From Synergistaceae bacterium (lineage in GTDB: Bacteria; Synergistota; Synergistia; Synergistales; Synergistaceae): a stretch of 64,000 bases of DNA. Of this stretch, positions 9,146 to 16,100 are shown piece after piece. The stretch lies in NCBI GenBank assembly GCA_031289775.1, contig JAITOY010000018.1, positions 1-64,000 on the forward strand. The letters are read 5' to 3'. The notes below the pieces were generated by a model. The model did not search any database, had not been told where the DNA came from, and saw only the letters and a program-made list of their open reading frames with translations. The translations under genes and the position numbers were made by a program. Positions within the stretch are counted from its first letter, which is position 1; every line of letters begins with the position of its first letter.

Positions 9146-10834
9146 ATGTTATCTGCAACTGACACTATTTGGGTACTGCTCGGGGCTATATTGGTTTTTT
9201 TCATGCAGGCTGGATTCGCGATGGTGGAAACGGGTTTCACTAGAGCGAAAAACGCGGGCAACATCATCATGAAGAACTTGATGGACTTCGCCATCGGCTC
9301 TGTCGCCTTCTGGGTGCTGGGCTTCGGCATCATGTTCGGGACGAACGCGCTGAGCGGGCTAATCGGAGTTCCTGACTTTTTCGTCAGGAACGACTATAGC
9401 GGCACGTTTCACACCTACGTCTTTCTGATCTTCCAGACGGTCTTCTGCGCTACGGCGGCGACGATAGTCTCCGGGGCGATGGCCGAGAGGACGAAATTCT
9501 CGTCCTACTGCATCTACAGCCTCGCAATAAGCGCGGTGATTTACCCAATATCCGGACACTGGATCTGGGGCAACGGCTGGCTGGCCGAGCTCGGCTTCCA
9601 CGACTTCGCCGGTTCGACGGCCGTTCACATGGTCGGCGGCATAGCGGCATTCGTGGGCGCGACGATTCTCGGCCCCAGGATAGGCAAGTACGGCCCAGAC
9701 GGCAAAGCGCAGGCGATACCGGGTCACAGCCTCACCTTGGGCGCGCTCGGAGTATTCATCCTCTGGTTCGCATGGTTCGGATTCAATGGGGCCTCCACAG
9801 TAGCGGCCACGGAGCAGTCCGACCTCATAGCGATGGGCGCCATCATCTTCAACACGAACCTCGCGGCAGCCAGCGCGACCTGCGCCACGATGATAATCAC
9901 CTGGATCAGGTATGGCAAACCTGACGTCTCAATGACGCTGAACGGCGCTCTGGGCGGCCTCGTGGCGATAACAGCTGGATGTGACGCCGTCAGCCCAGTC
10001 GGGGCGTTCCTCATCGGCATCGCCTCGGCTTTCGCCCTCGTCTACGGCATCGAGTTCATCGATCAGAAACTCAAAGTGGACGATCCCGTCGGAGCCATTG
10101 GGGTACACGGCGTTTGCGGAGCGCTTGGGACTGTTTTGACCGGCCTCTTTGCCATCGACGGCGGCCTATTCTACGGAGGAGGGGCGAATATGGTCATGAT
10201 ACAGGCCCTGGGCGTCGCCTCGACCGCGGTTTGGACAGGAGTCACGATGTTCGCGATATTCAGCCTCATCAAGTACACCATAGGCCTCCGCGTCTCTGAG
10301 GAGGAGGAAATTACGGGCCTTGACATCCGCGAGCACGCCCTCAAGAGCAGCTACGCCGACTTCATGCCCCTCAACGGCGGCTCTGCGGGGGCAGGCGAGG
10401 TCGTATACGCCGCGCCGTCGTCGAGACCTGCCTCCGAGAAAAGCGCTGGGCCGAAGATGAGCAAGGTGGAGATATTCGCGAACCCGGCGAAGTTGGAGGC
10501 TTTGAAGGATGCTCTGAACAAGATAGGCATAACCGGCCTCACAGTCACCCCTGTGAAGGGCTGCGGCGCGCAGAAGGGAAAGACGGAGTTCTACAGGGGC
10601 ACGAAAATGGATATAACCCTGCTGCCCAAGGTGCGCGTGGAGACAGTCGTGAGCAAAGTTCCGGTGCAGAGTGTGATAGACGCTGCGAAGTCGGTGCTCT
10701 ACTCCGGCGCCGTCGGGGACGGCAAGATTTTTGTTTACGACGTGGAGAACGTTGTGAGGATAAGCTCTGGCGAAGAGGGTTACGACGCTCTTCAGTACGA
10801 TTACGACAGGGCGAAGGACAAAAAAACGGCGTAA
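9146..10834 (+). CDS. amt: Ammonium transporter with fused C-terminal P-II domain
   Basis: 562 aa. Residues about 1-400 are an Amt/MEP/Rh channel with multiple membrane helices. The Amt signature DFAGSTAVHMVGG and the second pore histidine in GVHGVCGALG are present, forming the twin-His ammonium path. After a polar linker, residues about 435-550 are a complete P-II (GlnB/GlnK) protein: T-loop GAQKGKTEFYRGTK with the modifiable Tyr and the 2-oxoglutarate-contacting Gln conserved, B-loop YSGAVGDGKIF, C-terminal NVVRISSGE. Normally GlnK is a separate protein encoded beside amtB and blocks the channel when nitrogen is ample; here the regulator is tethered. Start ATG 9146 has GGAGGTG at 9134-9140; an upstream in-frame start at 9065 has no such site. 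Confidence 0.93.
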   Translation: MLSATDTIWVLLGAILVFFMQAGFAMVETGFTRAKNAGNIIMKNLMDFAIGSVAFWVLGFGIMFGTNALSGLIGVPDFFVRNDYSGTFHTYVFLIFQTVFCATAATIVSGAMAERTKFSSYCIYSLAISAVIYPISGHWIWGNGWLAELGFHDFAGSTAVHMVGGIAAFVGATILGPRIGKYGPDGKAQAIPGHSLTLGALGVFILWFAWFGFNGASTVAATEQSDLIAMGAIIFNTNLAAASATCATMIITWIRYGKPDVSMTLNGALGGLVAITAGCDAVSPVGAFLIGIASAFALVYGIEFIDQKLKVDDPVGAIGVHGVCGALGTVLTGLFAIDGGLFYGGGANMVMIQALGVASTAVWTGVTMFAIFSLIKYTIGLRVSEEEEITGLDIREHALKSSYADFMPLNGGSAGAGEVVYAAPSSRPASEKSAGPKMSKVEIFANPAKLEALKDALNKIGITGLTVTPVKGCGAQKGKTEFYRGTKMDITLLPKVRVETVVSKVPVQSVIDAAKSVLYSGAVGDGKIFVYDVENVVRISSGEEGYDALQYDYDRAKDKKTA

Positions 10835-10849
10835 CGGCAACGACACAGT

Positions 10850-10945
10850 CTCCCCCCGATATCGCGGCCTCCCCAGTCGACCGCGAAACCGGGGGGAGCG
10901 TGTTGTAGATATCCTGAGAATACGGATACAATCAGGTTTTATTTT
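10850..10945 (+). terminator. Possible composite terminator after Amt-PII
   Basis: An outer stem CTCCCCCC (10850-10857) / GGGGGGAG (10891-10898) encloses a second stem CGCGG / CCGCG. It is followed by a weaker CCTGA...TCAGG hairpin that runs into TTTTATTTTT. It lies in the convergent gap before the YgjP-like gene. Confidence 0.5.
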
Positions 10946-10952
10946 TAATTAA

Positions 10953-11441
10953 TTAAAGTCCGGCTTCCTTCTCCTCGGCGCGAAGGCGTCTCCTCAAGGC
11001 CATGCAGCCCGGGAGGGCGGCGCGCACGTTGTCCCAGAACGCGTTGCTGTGGTTCATTTGTTTCAGGTGGCACAGTTCGTGAACGACGATATACTCGGCC
11101 ACGTCGCCTGAGAGCATCGACATCCGCGAGTTGAAAAACAGCTTACCTGCTGACGAACATGAACCCCACCTCGTCTTGGCGTACTTCACGCCTGCGCACA
11201 CAGGCCGCACTCCCAGCTTTTTTGTCCAGATTGGCAGAGTCGACCTTATAAACTCCTCCGTCCGTGCCGTGTAGAAAAACAGTATGCTTTTTTTCCGCTC
11301 CTCTGCCGAAGAGGCGGAGACGAGGAGGAAAAGCCCGTCCCCAGAGACCTCTGCCGCGGCGCGCCCGCCGCCCGGCGAGGCTTTAAGGCGAAGAGGCGCG
11401 CCGCGATATGGAAAACTCTCCCCGTCGAGATAAGTCCGCAT
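10953..11441 (-). CDS. YgjP-like zinc metallopeptidase (DUF45 family)
   Basis: 162 aa member of the YgjP/DUF45 family, small soluble proteins with a metallopeptidase-like zinc site. Seen: WGSCSSAGKLFFNSRM, then VVHELCHLKQMNHSNAFW near residue 123, containing the HExxH zinc motif plus a downstream His. The family is usually 160-240 aa, so this is a short but complete member. Its ATG at 11441 lies 2 nt after the stop of the FAD-dependent dehydrogenase gene, so translation is probably coupled. Cellular role unknown; its substrate is not inferable from sequence. Confidence 0.85.
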   Translation of the reverse strand: MRTYLDGESFPYRGAPLRLKASPGGGRAAAEVSGDGLFLLVSASSAEERKKSILFFYTARTEEFIRSTLPIWTKKLGVRPVCAGVKYAKTRWGSCSSAGKLFFNSRMSMLSGDVAEYIVVHELCHLKQMNHSNAFWDNVRAALPGCMALRRRLRAEEKEAGL

Positions 11442-11443
11442 GC

Positions 11444-12835
11444 CTACATGGTTTTTAATATGGAGCGAGCCGCCCAGAGGCCGGACGCCGAGGCCTGTAT
11501 CACGCCCCGCGTCACGCCCGCGCCGTCTCCGGCTGCCCAGAGGCCCGGTATTTTCGTCGAAAGGGACGGCGACAGGTCGAGCTTCAGGCTGAAAAACTTC
11601 ACCTCAACCCCATAAAGAAGGGTGTGCGGGCCGTCTAAACCGGGAATAATATGGTCGAGCGCCGAGATCATCTCCATTATGCCGGTCAGGTGCCTGTACG
11701 GAAGCACAAATGAGAGATCGCCCGGCTCGGCGCTTTCGAGCGTCGGCCGGACAAGGCCGCGTCCAATGCGCTCCGGCGTCGAGCGTCGGCCCTTCCTGAG
11801 GTCTCCAAGCCGCTGCACCACTATACCTCCGGTGAGCATGTTGGCGAGGCGGGCGATGTGGCTGCCGTAGCCGGTCGGATCCTTGAACGGTTTCGAGAAC
11901 ATCGTAGAGACGAGGATCGCGAAGTTCGTGTTCTCCGTTTTTTTCTCCTTGTCCTTGTTCGAGTGCCCGTTCACAGTTAAGATTCCCTGGCGCGACTGAT
12001 ACTCAGTAGTCACCTCTCCGTTAGGGCACATGCAGAACGTCCTCACGCGGTCGTCGAACGTCGGGGTGTCCAAAATGGCCTTTATCTCGTAGAACTGATC
12101 CGTGATGTCCTGCGCCCACGCGGCCGGTATCTCCACACGCACGCCTATGTCGACCGGAAGCGACGCTATGTCGAGGCCGAGCTTCTGAATGGTCTCCTCC
12201 ATCCACGTGGCGCCCTCTCTGCCAGGCGCCAGAAGAACGTGCCGCGCCTCCACCTCCTCGCCCTCGTCGAGCAAAACTCCCCTCGTCACGCCGTCTCCGT
12301 CGAGTAACACCTCGCGCGCATGAGTGTTCATTCGTATGTCACACGAGTCCGCCAGGCTGGTGTAGATGCTCTGGAGGACGTCCTTGGACTTGTCCGTCCC
12401 CATATGCCTGATCGTCGCCGGCAGTATGTTCAGCCCGGCCCGGCGCGCGTTGTCTATTATCCCTGCCGCCATGTCTCCCTCGGGTTTGAATAGCGTGTCC
12501 GACGCGCCATGTTTGACGTAGACCCTGTCAACCTCGTCTATCAGCGAAATAAGCTTGCCTCGCCCGCAATATTGCTCCATGTTCCCGCCGAACTCGGGCG
12601 TCAGAGTCAGCTTTCCGTCGCTGAACGAGCCGGCGCCCCCCCATCCGCAGATAACGTTGCAGGGCTTGCAATGGACGCACTCACGCACGCCTGTTTTGAG
12701 CGGGCAAAATCTTTTCTCTATTCCCTTGCCCTTCTCTATCAGCACGACGTCCTTCCCGGCCGAGGAGAGCTCGAGAGCGGCGAAAAGCCCGGCTGGCCCG
12801 GCCCCAATTATCGCGACGTCATATTTTTTTCCCAT
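11444..12835 (-). CDS. FAD-dependent dehydrogenase (COG2509-like)
   Basis: 463 aa flavoprotein. Seen: N-terminal FAD Rossmann motif DVAIIGAGPAGLFAALELSSAG, a cysteine-containing segment RECVHCKPCNVICGWGGAGSFSDGKL near residue 60, and the C-terminal FAD-closing motif IPGLWAAGDGAGVTRGV. This combination matches the uncharacterised FAD-dependent dehydrogenases of COG2509. The cysteine pattern suggests a bound cofactor or a redox cysteine pair, but the reaction is unknown. The start was set at 12835 (MGKKYDVAII) because a GGAAGG site lies 9 nt upstream; the longer reading would run into the divergent pepA promoter. Forms a two-gene operon with the YgjP-like gene. Confidence 0.85.
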   Translation of the reverse strand: MGKKYDVAIIGAGPAGLFAALELSSAGKDVVLIEKGKGIEKRFCPLKTGVRECVHCKPCNVICGWGGAGSFSDGKLTLTPEFGGNMEQYCGRGKLISLIDEVDRVYVKHGASDTLFKPEGDMAAGIIDNARRAGLNILPATIRHMGTDKSKDVLQSIYTSLADSCDIRMNTHAREVLLDGDGVTRGVLLDEGEEVEARHVLLAPGREGATWMEETIQKLGLDIASLPVDIGVRVEIPAAWAQDITDQFYEIKAILDTPTFDDRVRTFCMCPNGEVTTEYQSRQGILTVNGHSNKDKEKKTENTNFAILVSTMFSKPFKDPTGYGSHIARLANMLTGGIVVQRLGDLRKGRRSTPERIGRGLVRPTLESAEPGDLSFVLPYRHLTGIMEMISALDHIIPGLDGPHTLLYGVEVKFFSLKLDLSPSLSTKIPGLWAAGDGAGVTRGVIQASASGLWAARSILKTM

Positions 12836-12923
12836 AAGCATCGCCTTCCTTAAAAACTGACAAATATTGCCCAACGCCGAACATAATATCAGATTAACGC
12901 ATATTTTACACGATCCGTGGTAG

Positions 12924-12929
12924 TATAAT
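12924..12929 (+). promoter_or_regulatory. -10 element (TATAAT) upstream of pepA
   Basis: A perfect TATAAT hexamer 58 nt before the pepA ATG. No convincing -35 hexamer at the usual spacing. It lies in the 150-nt divergent gap between pepA and the FAD-protein gene. Confidence 0.45.
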
Positions 12930-12986
12930 CGTTGGACGTTGCGTTGCCGTGAATTAACGAAATGTACGCGATAGGAGGACTCTTGC

Positions 12987-14459
12987 ATGAATTTCAATAT
13001 TTTACCCGAGGATTCGAGGATCGGGGGGAAAAATGTTCTTGGTCTGGCGCTCTTCGAGGATTTCACTAAGGAAGACCTCGCCACTCTGCCATCGAGTCTC
13101 GGCGTCCTTGTTGGGATGTCCATACCGAGGGCTCGCTTCAAGGCGAAGAAAGGCAATACTCTCGTCGTCCCCCTGGCCGACGGCGAGGCTCAATGTATTG
13201 CCATCTTCGGCCTGGGCAAACGGGAGGACGTCCGCTTTGATGACTACCGCAAGGCGGCGTTCACCATCGTGCGGCAGGCTGCCGTTAAGGGCCTCTCCAC
13301 CGTAGCCATGTCCATCCCGAACGCCGAAGACCGTCTTGTATCGAGGGCCATCGGTGAGGGCGCGGCTCTGGGCTGTTATAGATTCGAAAAGTACCACGAA
13401 CACGACGAGGACGACATCTTCGCCGTCCCCCACTCCGCCGATATGCTTCGCGGCAATTTGGAAGGACTGGAGGAGGGCAAGATCCTGGCAGAGAGCCAGT
13501 GTTACGCCCGCGACATCGCAAATGAGCCGGGCAACGTAGTCAACCCTGAGACGTTCGAGGAGTTCGCTCGAACGCTCGCCGAGGAAAAACATCTCGACAT
13601 CCGCGTATATCACGCCGACGAGCTGAAATCGCGCGGAATGAACGCCCTCCTTTCGGTAGGCAGCGGCTCCGCGACGCCGCCGCGCCTCATCCACCTTACA
13701 TACTCGCCGGCGGCCACACCGGTCGCCGCACTCTCGATCGTCGGCAAGGGGCTCACTTTCGACAGCGGAGGCCTCTCCATCAAACCGGCCGACGCGATGC
13801 TGACTATGAAGGGCGACAAAACGGGCGCGTGCGTAGCGCTCGCCGTCATAAAAGCGGCGGCGGAGCTCGAGCTCCCCATAAAGCTGCACGCGATCGTCGG
13901 CGCGGCCGAAAACATGCCGAGCGGCGCCGCGTACCGGCCGGACGACGTTATTAAGGCCTACAACGGCAAAACCATCGAGGTGAACAACACCGACGCCGAA
14001 GGCCGGCTGACCTTGGCGGACGCGCTGGCCTACGCCTGCGAGCAGAAGCCGGACGCCGTCATAGACATCGCCACGCTCACCGGCGCTTGCGCTGTGGCCT
14101 TGGGCGAGACAACAGCGGGGCTTTTCACGAACGACGACAAATTCGGCGACGACTTCCTCGCGATCTCCCTGGACAGCGGCGAGCGCTTCTGGAAGCTGCC
14201 CATGGACGACGAGAACCTTCGCAAAAAGGTAAAGTCCCCGATAGCCGACCTGGTAAACTCCGGCGGCCGCTACGGAGGCGCCATCACAGCGGCCATGTTT
14301 CTCGAGAGCTTCGTGACGAAAGGTACGCCGTGGATCCACCTCGACATAGCCGCGACGGACTTCGCGAAAGAACCCTACTCATACTACATCAAGGGAGCGA
14401 CCGCGTTCGGCATGAGGACGATAACCTCATACCTCCTGCGCAAGGCTGGAAGGGCCTGA
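12987..14459 (+). CDS. pepA: Leucyl aminopeptidase (M17)
   Basis: 490 aa cytosolic leucine aminopeptidase that removes N-terminal residues from peptides. Residues about 1-165 are the M17 N-terminal domain. The catalytic domain shows KGLTFDSGGLSIKPADAM (metal Lys/Asp) near residue 254, KGDKTGA, and the family signature NNTDAEGRLTLADAL near residue 333, which supplies Asp/Glu ligands for the two-metal centre and the catalytic Arg. Length is typical (about 480-500 aa). GGAGG lies 8-9 nt before the ATG. Monocistronic in appearance, divergent from the FAD dehydrogenase. Peptide breakdown fits an amino-acid-fermenting Synergistetes lifestyle. Confidence 0.95.
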   Translation: MNFNILPEDSRIGGKNVLGLALFEDFTKEDLATLPSSLGVLVGMSIPRARFKAKKGNTLVVPLADGEAQCIAIFGLGKREDVRFDDYRKAAFTIVRQAAVKGLSTVAMSIPNAEDRLVSRAIGEGAALGCYRFEKYHEHDEDDIFAVPHSADMLRGNLEGLEEGKILAESQCYARDIANEPGNVVNPETFEEFARTLAEEKHLDIRVYHADELKSRGMNALLSVGSGSATPPRLIHLTYSPAATPVAALSIVGKGLTFDSGGLSIKPADAMLTMKGDKTGACVALAVIKAAAELELPIKLHAIVGAAENMPSGAAYRPDDVIKAYNGKTIEVNNTDAEGRLTLADALAYACEQKPDAVIDIATLTGACAVALGETTAGLFTNDDKFGDDFLAISLDSGERFWKLPMDDENLRKKVKSPIADLVNSGGRYGGAITAAMFLESFVTKGTPWIHLDIAATDFAKEPYSYYIKGATAFGMRTITSYLLRKAGRA

Positions 14460-14771
14460 GGCAGGGCAACAGCCTTTACTCTCCGGCGAATAGAATCTTC
14501 AACTATAATTCTTCAAAATTCAACGCATACGCTTTGTCCCTCGCCATTTGCGCCAGTTGAAGGGACGTTATTTTATCGCGCTGGAACGGGGGATATAGTA
14601 TCTGTTTACTGGCAAAACCTCAATACTTCCGCCGTTGTCGGGCTACCGTTTTCCCAGCGCACAGGTGAAAACAGACAGTCTGCATATATCCGGGGAGTAA
14701 GTGGATGCCTAAAGCATGAAGAAAACCGCGCCGGAGAATATTCGGACAGTCGACCGGCGCGTAGGATTTCC
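14460..14771. other. Intergenic region between pepA and Rpn remnant
   Basis: 312 nt with no intact gene. It contains a short coding-like fragment (14503-14580, listed separately) that recurs near 37.5 kb. The rest shows nothing recognisable. Confidence 0.5.
14503..14580 (-). repeat. Repeated C-terminal coding fragment, copy A
   Basis: On the minus strand this reads ...DKITSLQLAQMARDKAYALNFEEL-stop. Nearly the same DNA and peptide occur at 37479-37550 on the plus strand (DKITLLRLAQMARDKAYALNFEE-stop). The match ends at the stop codon and near DKIT, so it looks like the preserved 3' end of a duplicated gene. Copy A lies downstream of a decayed Rpn-family gene and copy B just upstream of an intact one. 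Family not recognised. Confidence 0.6.
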
Positions 14772-15665
14772 TCAGTTCATCAAAGCCTGGATGTCCTTTT
14801 GGGATAGGCCTGAAGTCCTCGCTATGATCTCCGGCGATATTCCCTCGGCAAGAAGATTTTTTGCCATTTCGACGCGGCCTTCCGCATGGCCTTCCGCATG
14901 GCCTTCCGCATGGCCTTCCGCGCGGCCTTCGACGCGGCCTTCCGCGCGGCCGTCGACACGGCCTTCCGCGTGGCCTTCCGCGCGGCCGTCAGCATGTGCT
15001 TTGTCTCGCCTTGCCATTTCGTCCATGAGATAGAGTTCTCTGGCCTCGTACCGCATCCGCGTCGCCTCATCCGCGCTCAAGTGTTTGAGTCTTACCACAG
15101 CCTTTTCCATCTCTGGGGTTTTTGTCGCGAGCATCTCTATTTCCTCCTTCCTCTCCGAGCGAATCAGCCGGAGCCAGTCAAGAAGCTCCTCTTCCTTGCC
15201 GTCCGCGCCGGATGTTTCCGGTAGCTTTTGCAGTTCCAGCGTGTGAATTTCCATCACGTCGGTCAGCAGCGTTTTATTCTCCGCGTCGTACAGCTTGAAT
15301 ATGTGGTGATAGGCATTGTCGGAATCTATCATTTCGAAATTTGTGATGACGATAGTGACTACCCGCGCTATTTCCGTGTAACCTTGACCTGGCGCGATCT
15401 GCCTGGATAAGTTTCGTCCCGTCGAAAAAGCGACACGTTCGGCCATCGAGGGTGTTCCGCGAACCTGAATCTCGACTGCTATCATTTTTTTGTTTTTAAG
15501 CTGAATCCTCACGTCGAGAATCCCTAGTTTTTCCTCCGGCGAGTCGCGTTCGAGATGAGGGTCGATTATTTCTAAATCTTATAAATATTTTAACATGCCT
15601 TGAAGCTCTTTGTCCCTTCTGTCGTCGCTGGAAGACGCGATAAAAGCTGGTAATATTCTGTAAAA
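14772..15665 (-). pseudogene. Rpn-family (PD-(D/E)XK) nuclease/transposase remnant
   Basis: The open part is 246 aa from an internal ATG at 15512. The homology reads further upstream in the same frame through a TAA at 15579-15581: the segment before it ends RRDKELQGMLKYL and the segment after it begins DLEIIDPHLERDSPEEKLGILDVR. This reconstructs the conserved Rpn core, with the catalytic-type Asp in ILDVR and EIQV just downstream. A second stop at 15666-15668 and no good start show the 5' end is also lost. The C-terminus carries a 4-residue repeat (H/R-A/V-E/D-G) and then a short helix-turn-helix-like tail (EGISPEIIARTSGLSQKDI). Intact relatives promote RecA-independent recombination or resemble transposases. 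Confidence 0.8.
14871..14992. repeat. 12-bp tandem repeat inside the Rpn remnant
   Basis: About ten variants of a 12-bp unit based on CCGCATGGCCTT, with CGCGGCC and CGACGCGG variants. On the minus strand this encodes the alternating EGHAEGRVEG tail of the Rpn-like protein. Such repeats are prone to slippage and unit-number variation. Confidence 0.85.
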
Positions 15666-15743
15666 TTACAAAAAGATACAAATACCCAATACTCGTTTGG
15701 TCGTCGGGATGGTTATTGACGAGTGATATATTTTGGGGAGTCT

Positions 15744-15862
15744 AAAGATGCTTTTATTTGACTCAAAATTGGAATGCGCGACACGATGTCGCGCCGCGCA
15801 ATGCACAGCATTGCGGCTTCTCTAAGTCAAGCGCGCGGGATGCGAGTTTGACTTAGAATTAG
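15744..15862 (+). repeat. REP-like stem-loop element, copy 1
   Basis: About 115 nt shared, in inverted orientation, with 62590-62703. It contains three successive hairpins: GCGACA/TGTCGC, GCAATG/CATTGC and an AAGTCAA...TTGACTT arm pair, preceded by TTGACTCAAAATTGGAAT. Copy 1 has a few extra bases in the middle hairpin (CAATGCACAGCATTG). It encodes nothing obvious and sits between the Rpn remnant and tRNA-Arg. It resembles a REP/BIME or small MITE-type intergenic repeat. Confidence 0.75.
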
Positions 15863-15863
15863 G

Positions 15864-15898
15864 AAAAAAAAGGGCTCAGAGGAGAATCCCCTGAGGCC
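15864..15898 (-). terminator. Terminator of tRNA-Arg
   Basis: On the minus strand, an imperfect stem (GGCCTCAGGGGA / TCCTCTGAGCC) followed by eight T residues, about 10 nt after the tRNA 3' end. Confidence 0.7.
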
Positions 15899-15908
15899 TT
15901 GCTATTTC

Positions 15909-15985
15909 TGGCGGGCTCGTGCGGAGTCGAACCGCAGACCTACGGCTTAGGAGGCCGTCGCTCTATCCTGCTGAGCTACGAGCCC
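15909..15985 (-). tRNA. tRNA-Arg (anticodon CCU)
   Basis: 77 nt including an encoded CCA. Acceptor GGGCTCG pairs with CGAGCCC; TA at positions 8-9; D-arm GCTC...GAGC; anticodon stem ACGGC/GCCGT around loop CTCCTAA, giving anticodon CCT (reads AGG); T-arm TGCGG TTCGACT CCGCA; discriminator G then CCA. All arms pair perfectly. Confidence 0.95.
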
Positions 15986-16100
15986 GCGAGCAATCTCCCT
16001 GATTCTATCACGGCCCCGAGTTTTACACAAGGGAAAATTCGCGCGCGCTTGTTAATTAACACTCGACAATTTTGCGCAACTTTAACAAACCGCACTTTCA

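Noticed and set aside
13002-14339. 445-codon frame opposite pepA
   Set aside because: Shadow of pepA; low-complexity Arg/Val-rich translation and no ribosome binding site.
14871-14992. 12-bp tandem repeat considered as a CRISPR array or minisatellite
   Set aside because: No spacers; it is the repeat-coding 3' part of the Rpn-like gene.
14716-15033. 105-codon plus-strand frame rich in PSAWPSA repeats
   Set aside because: Antisense reading of the 12-bp repeat in the Rpn remnant.
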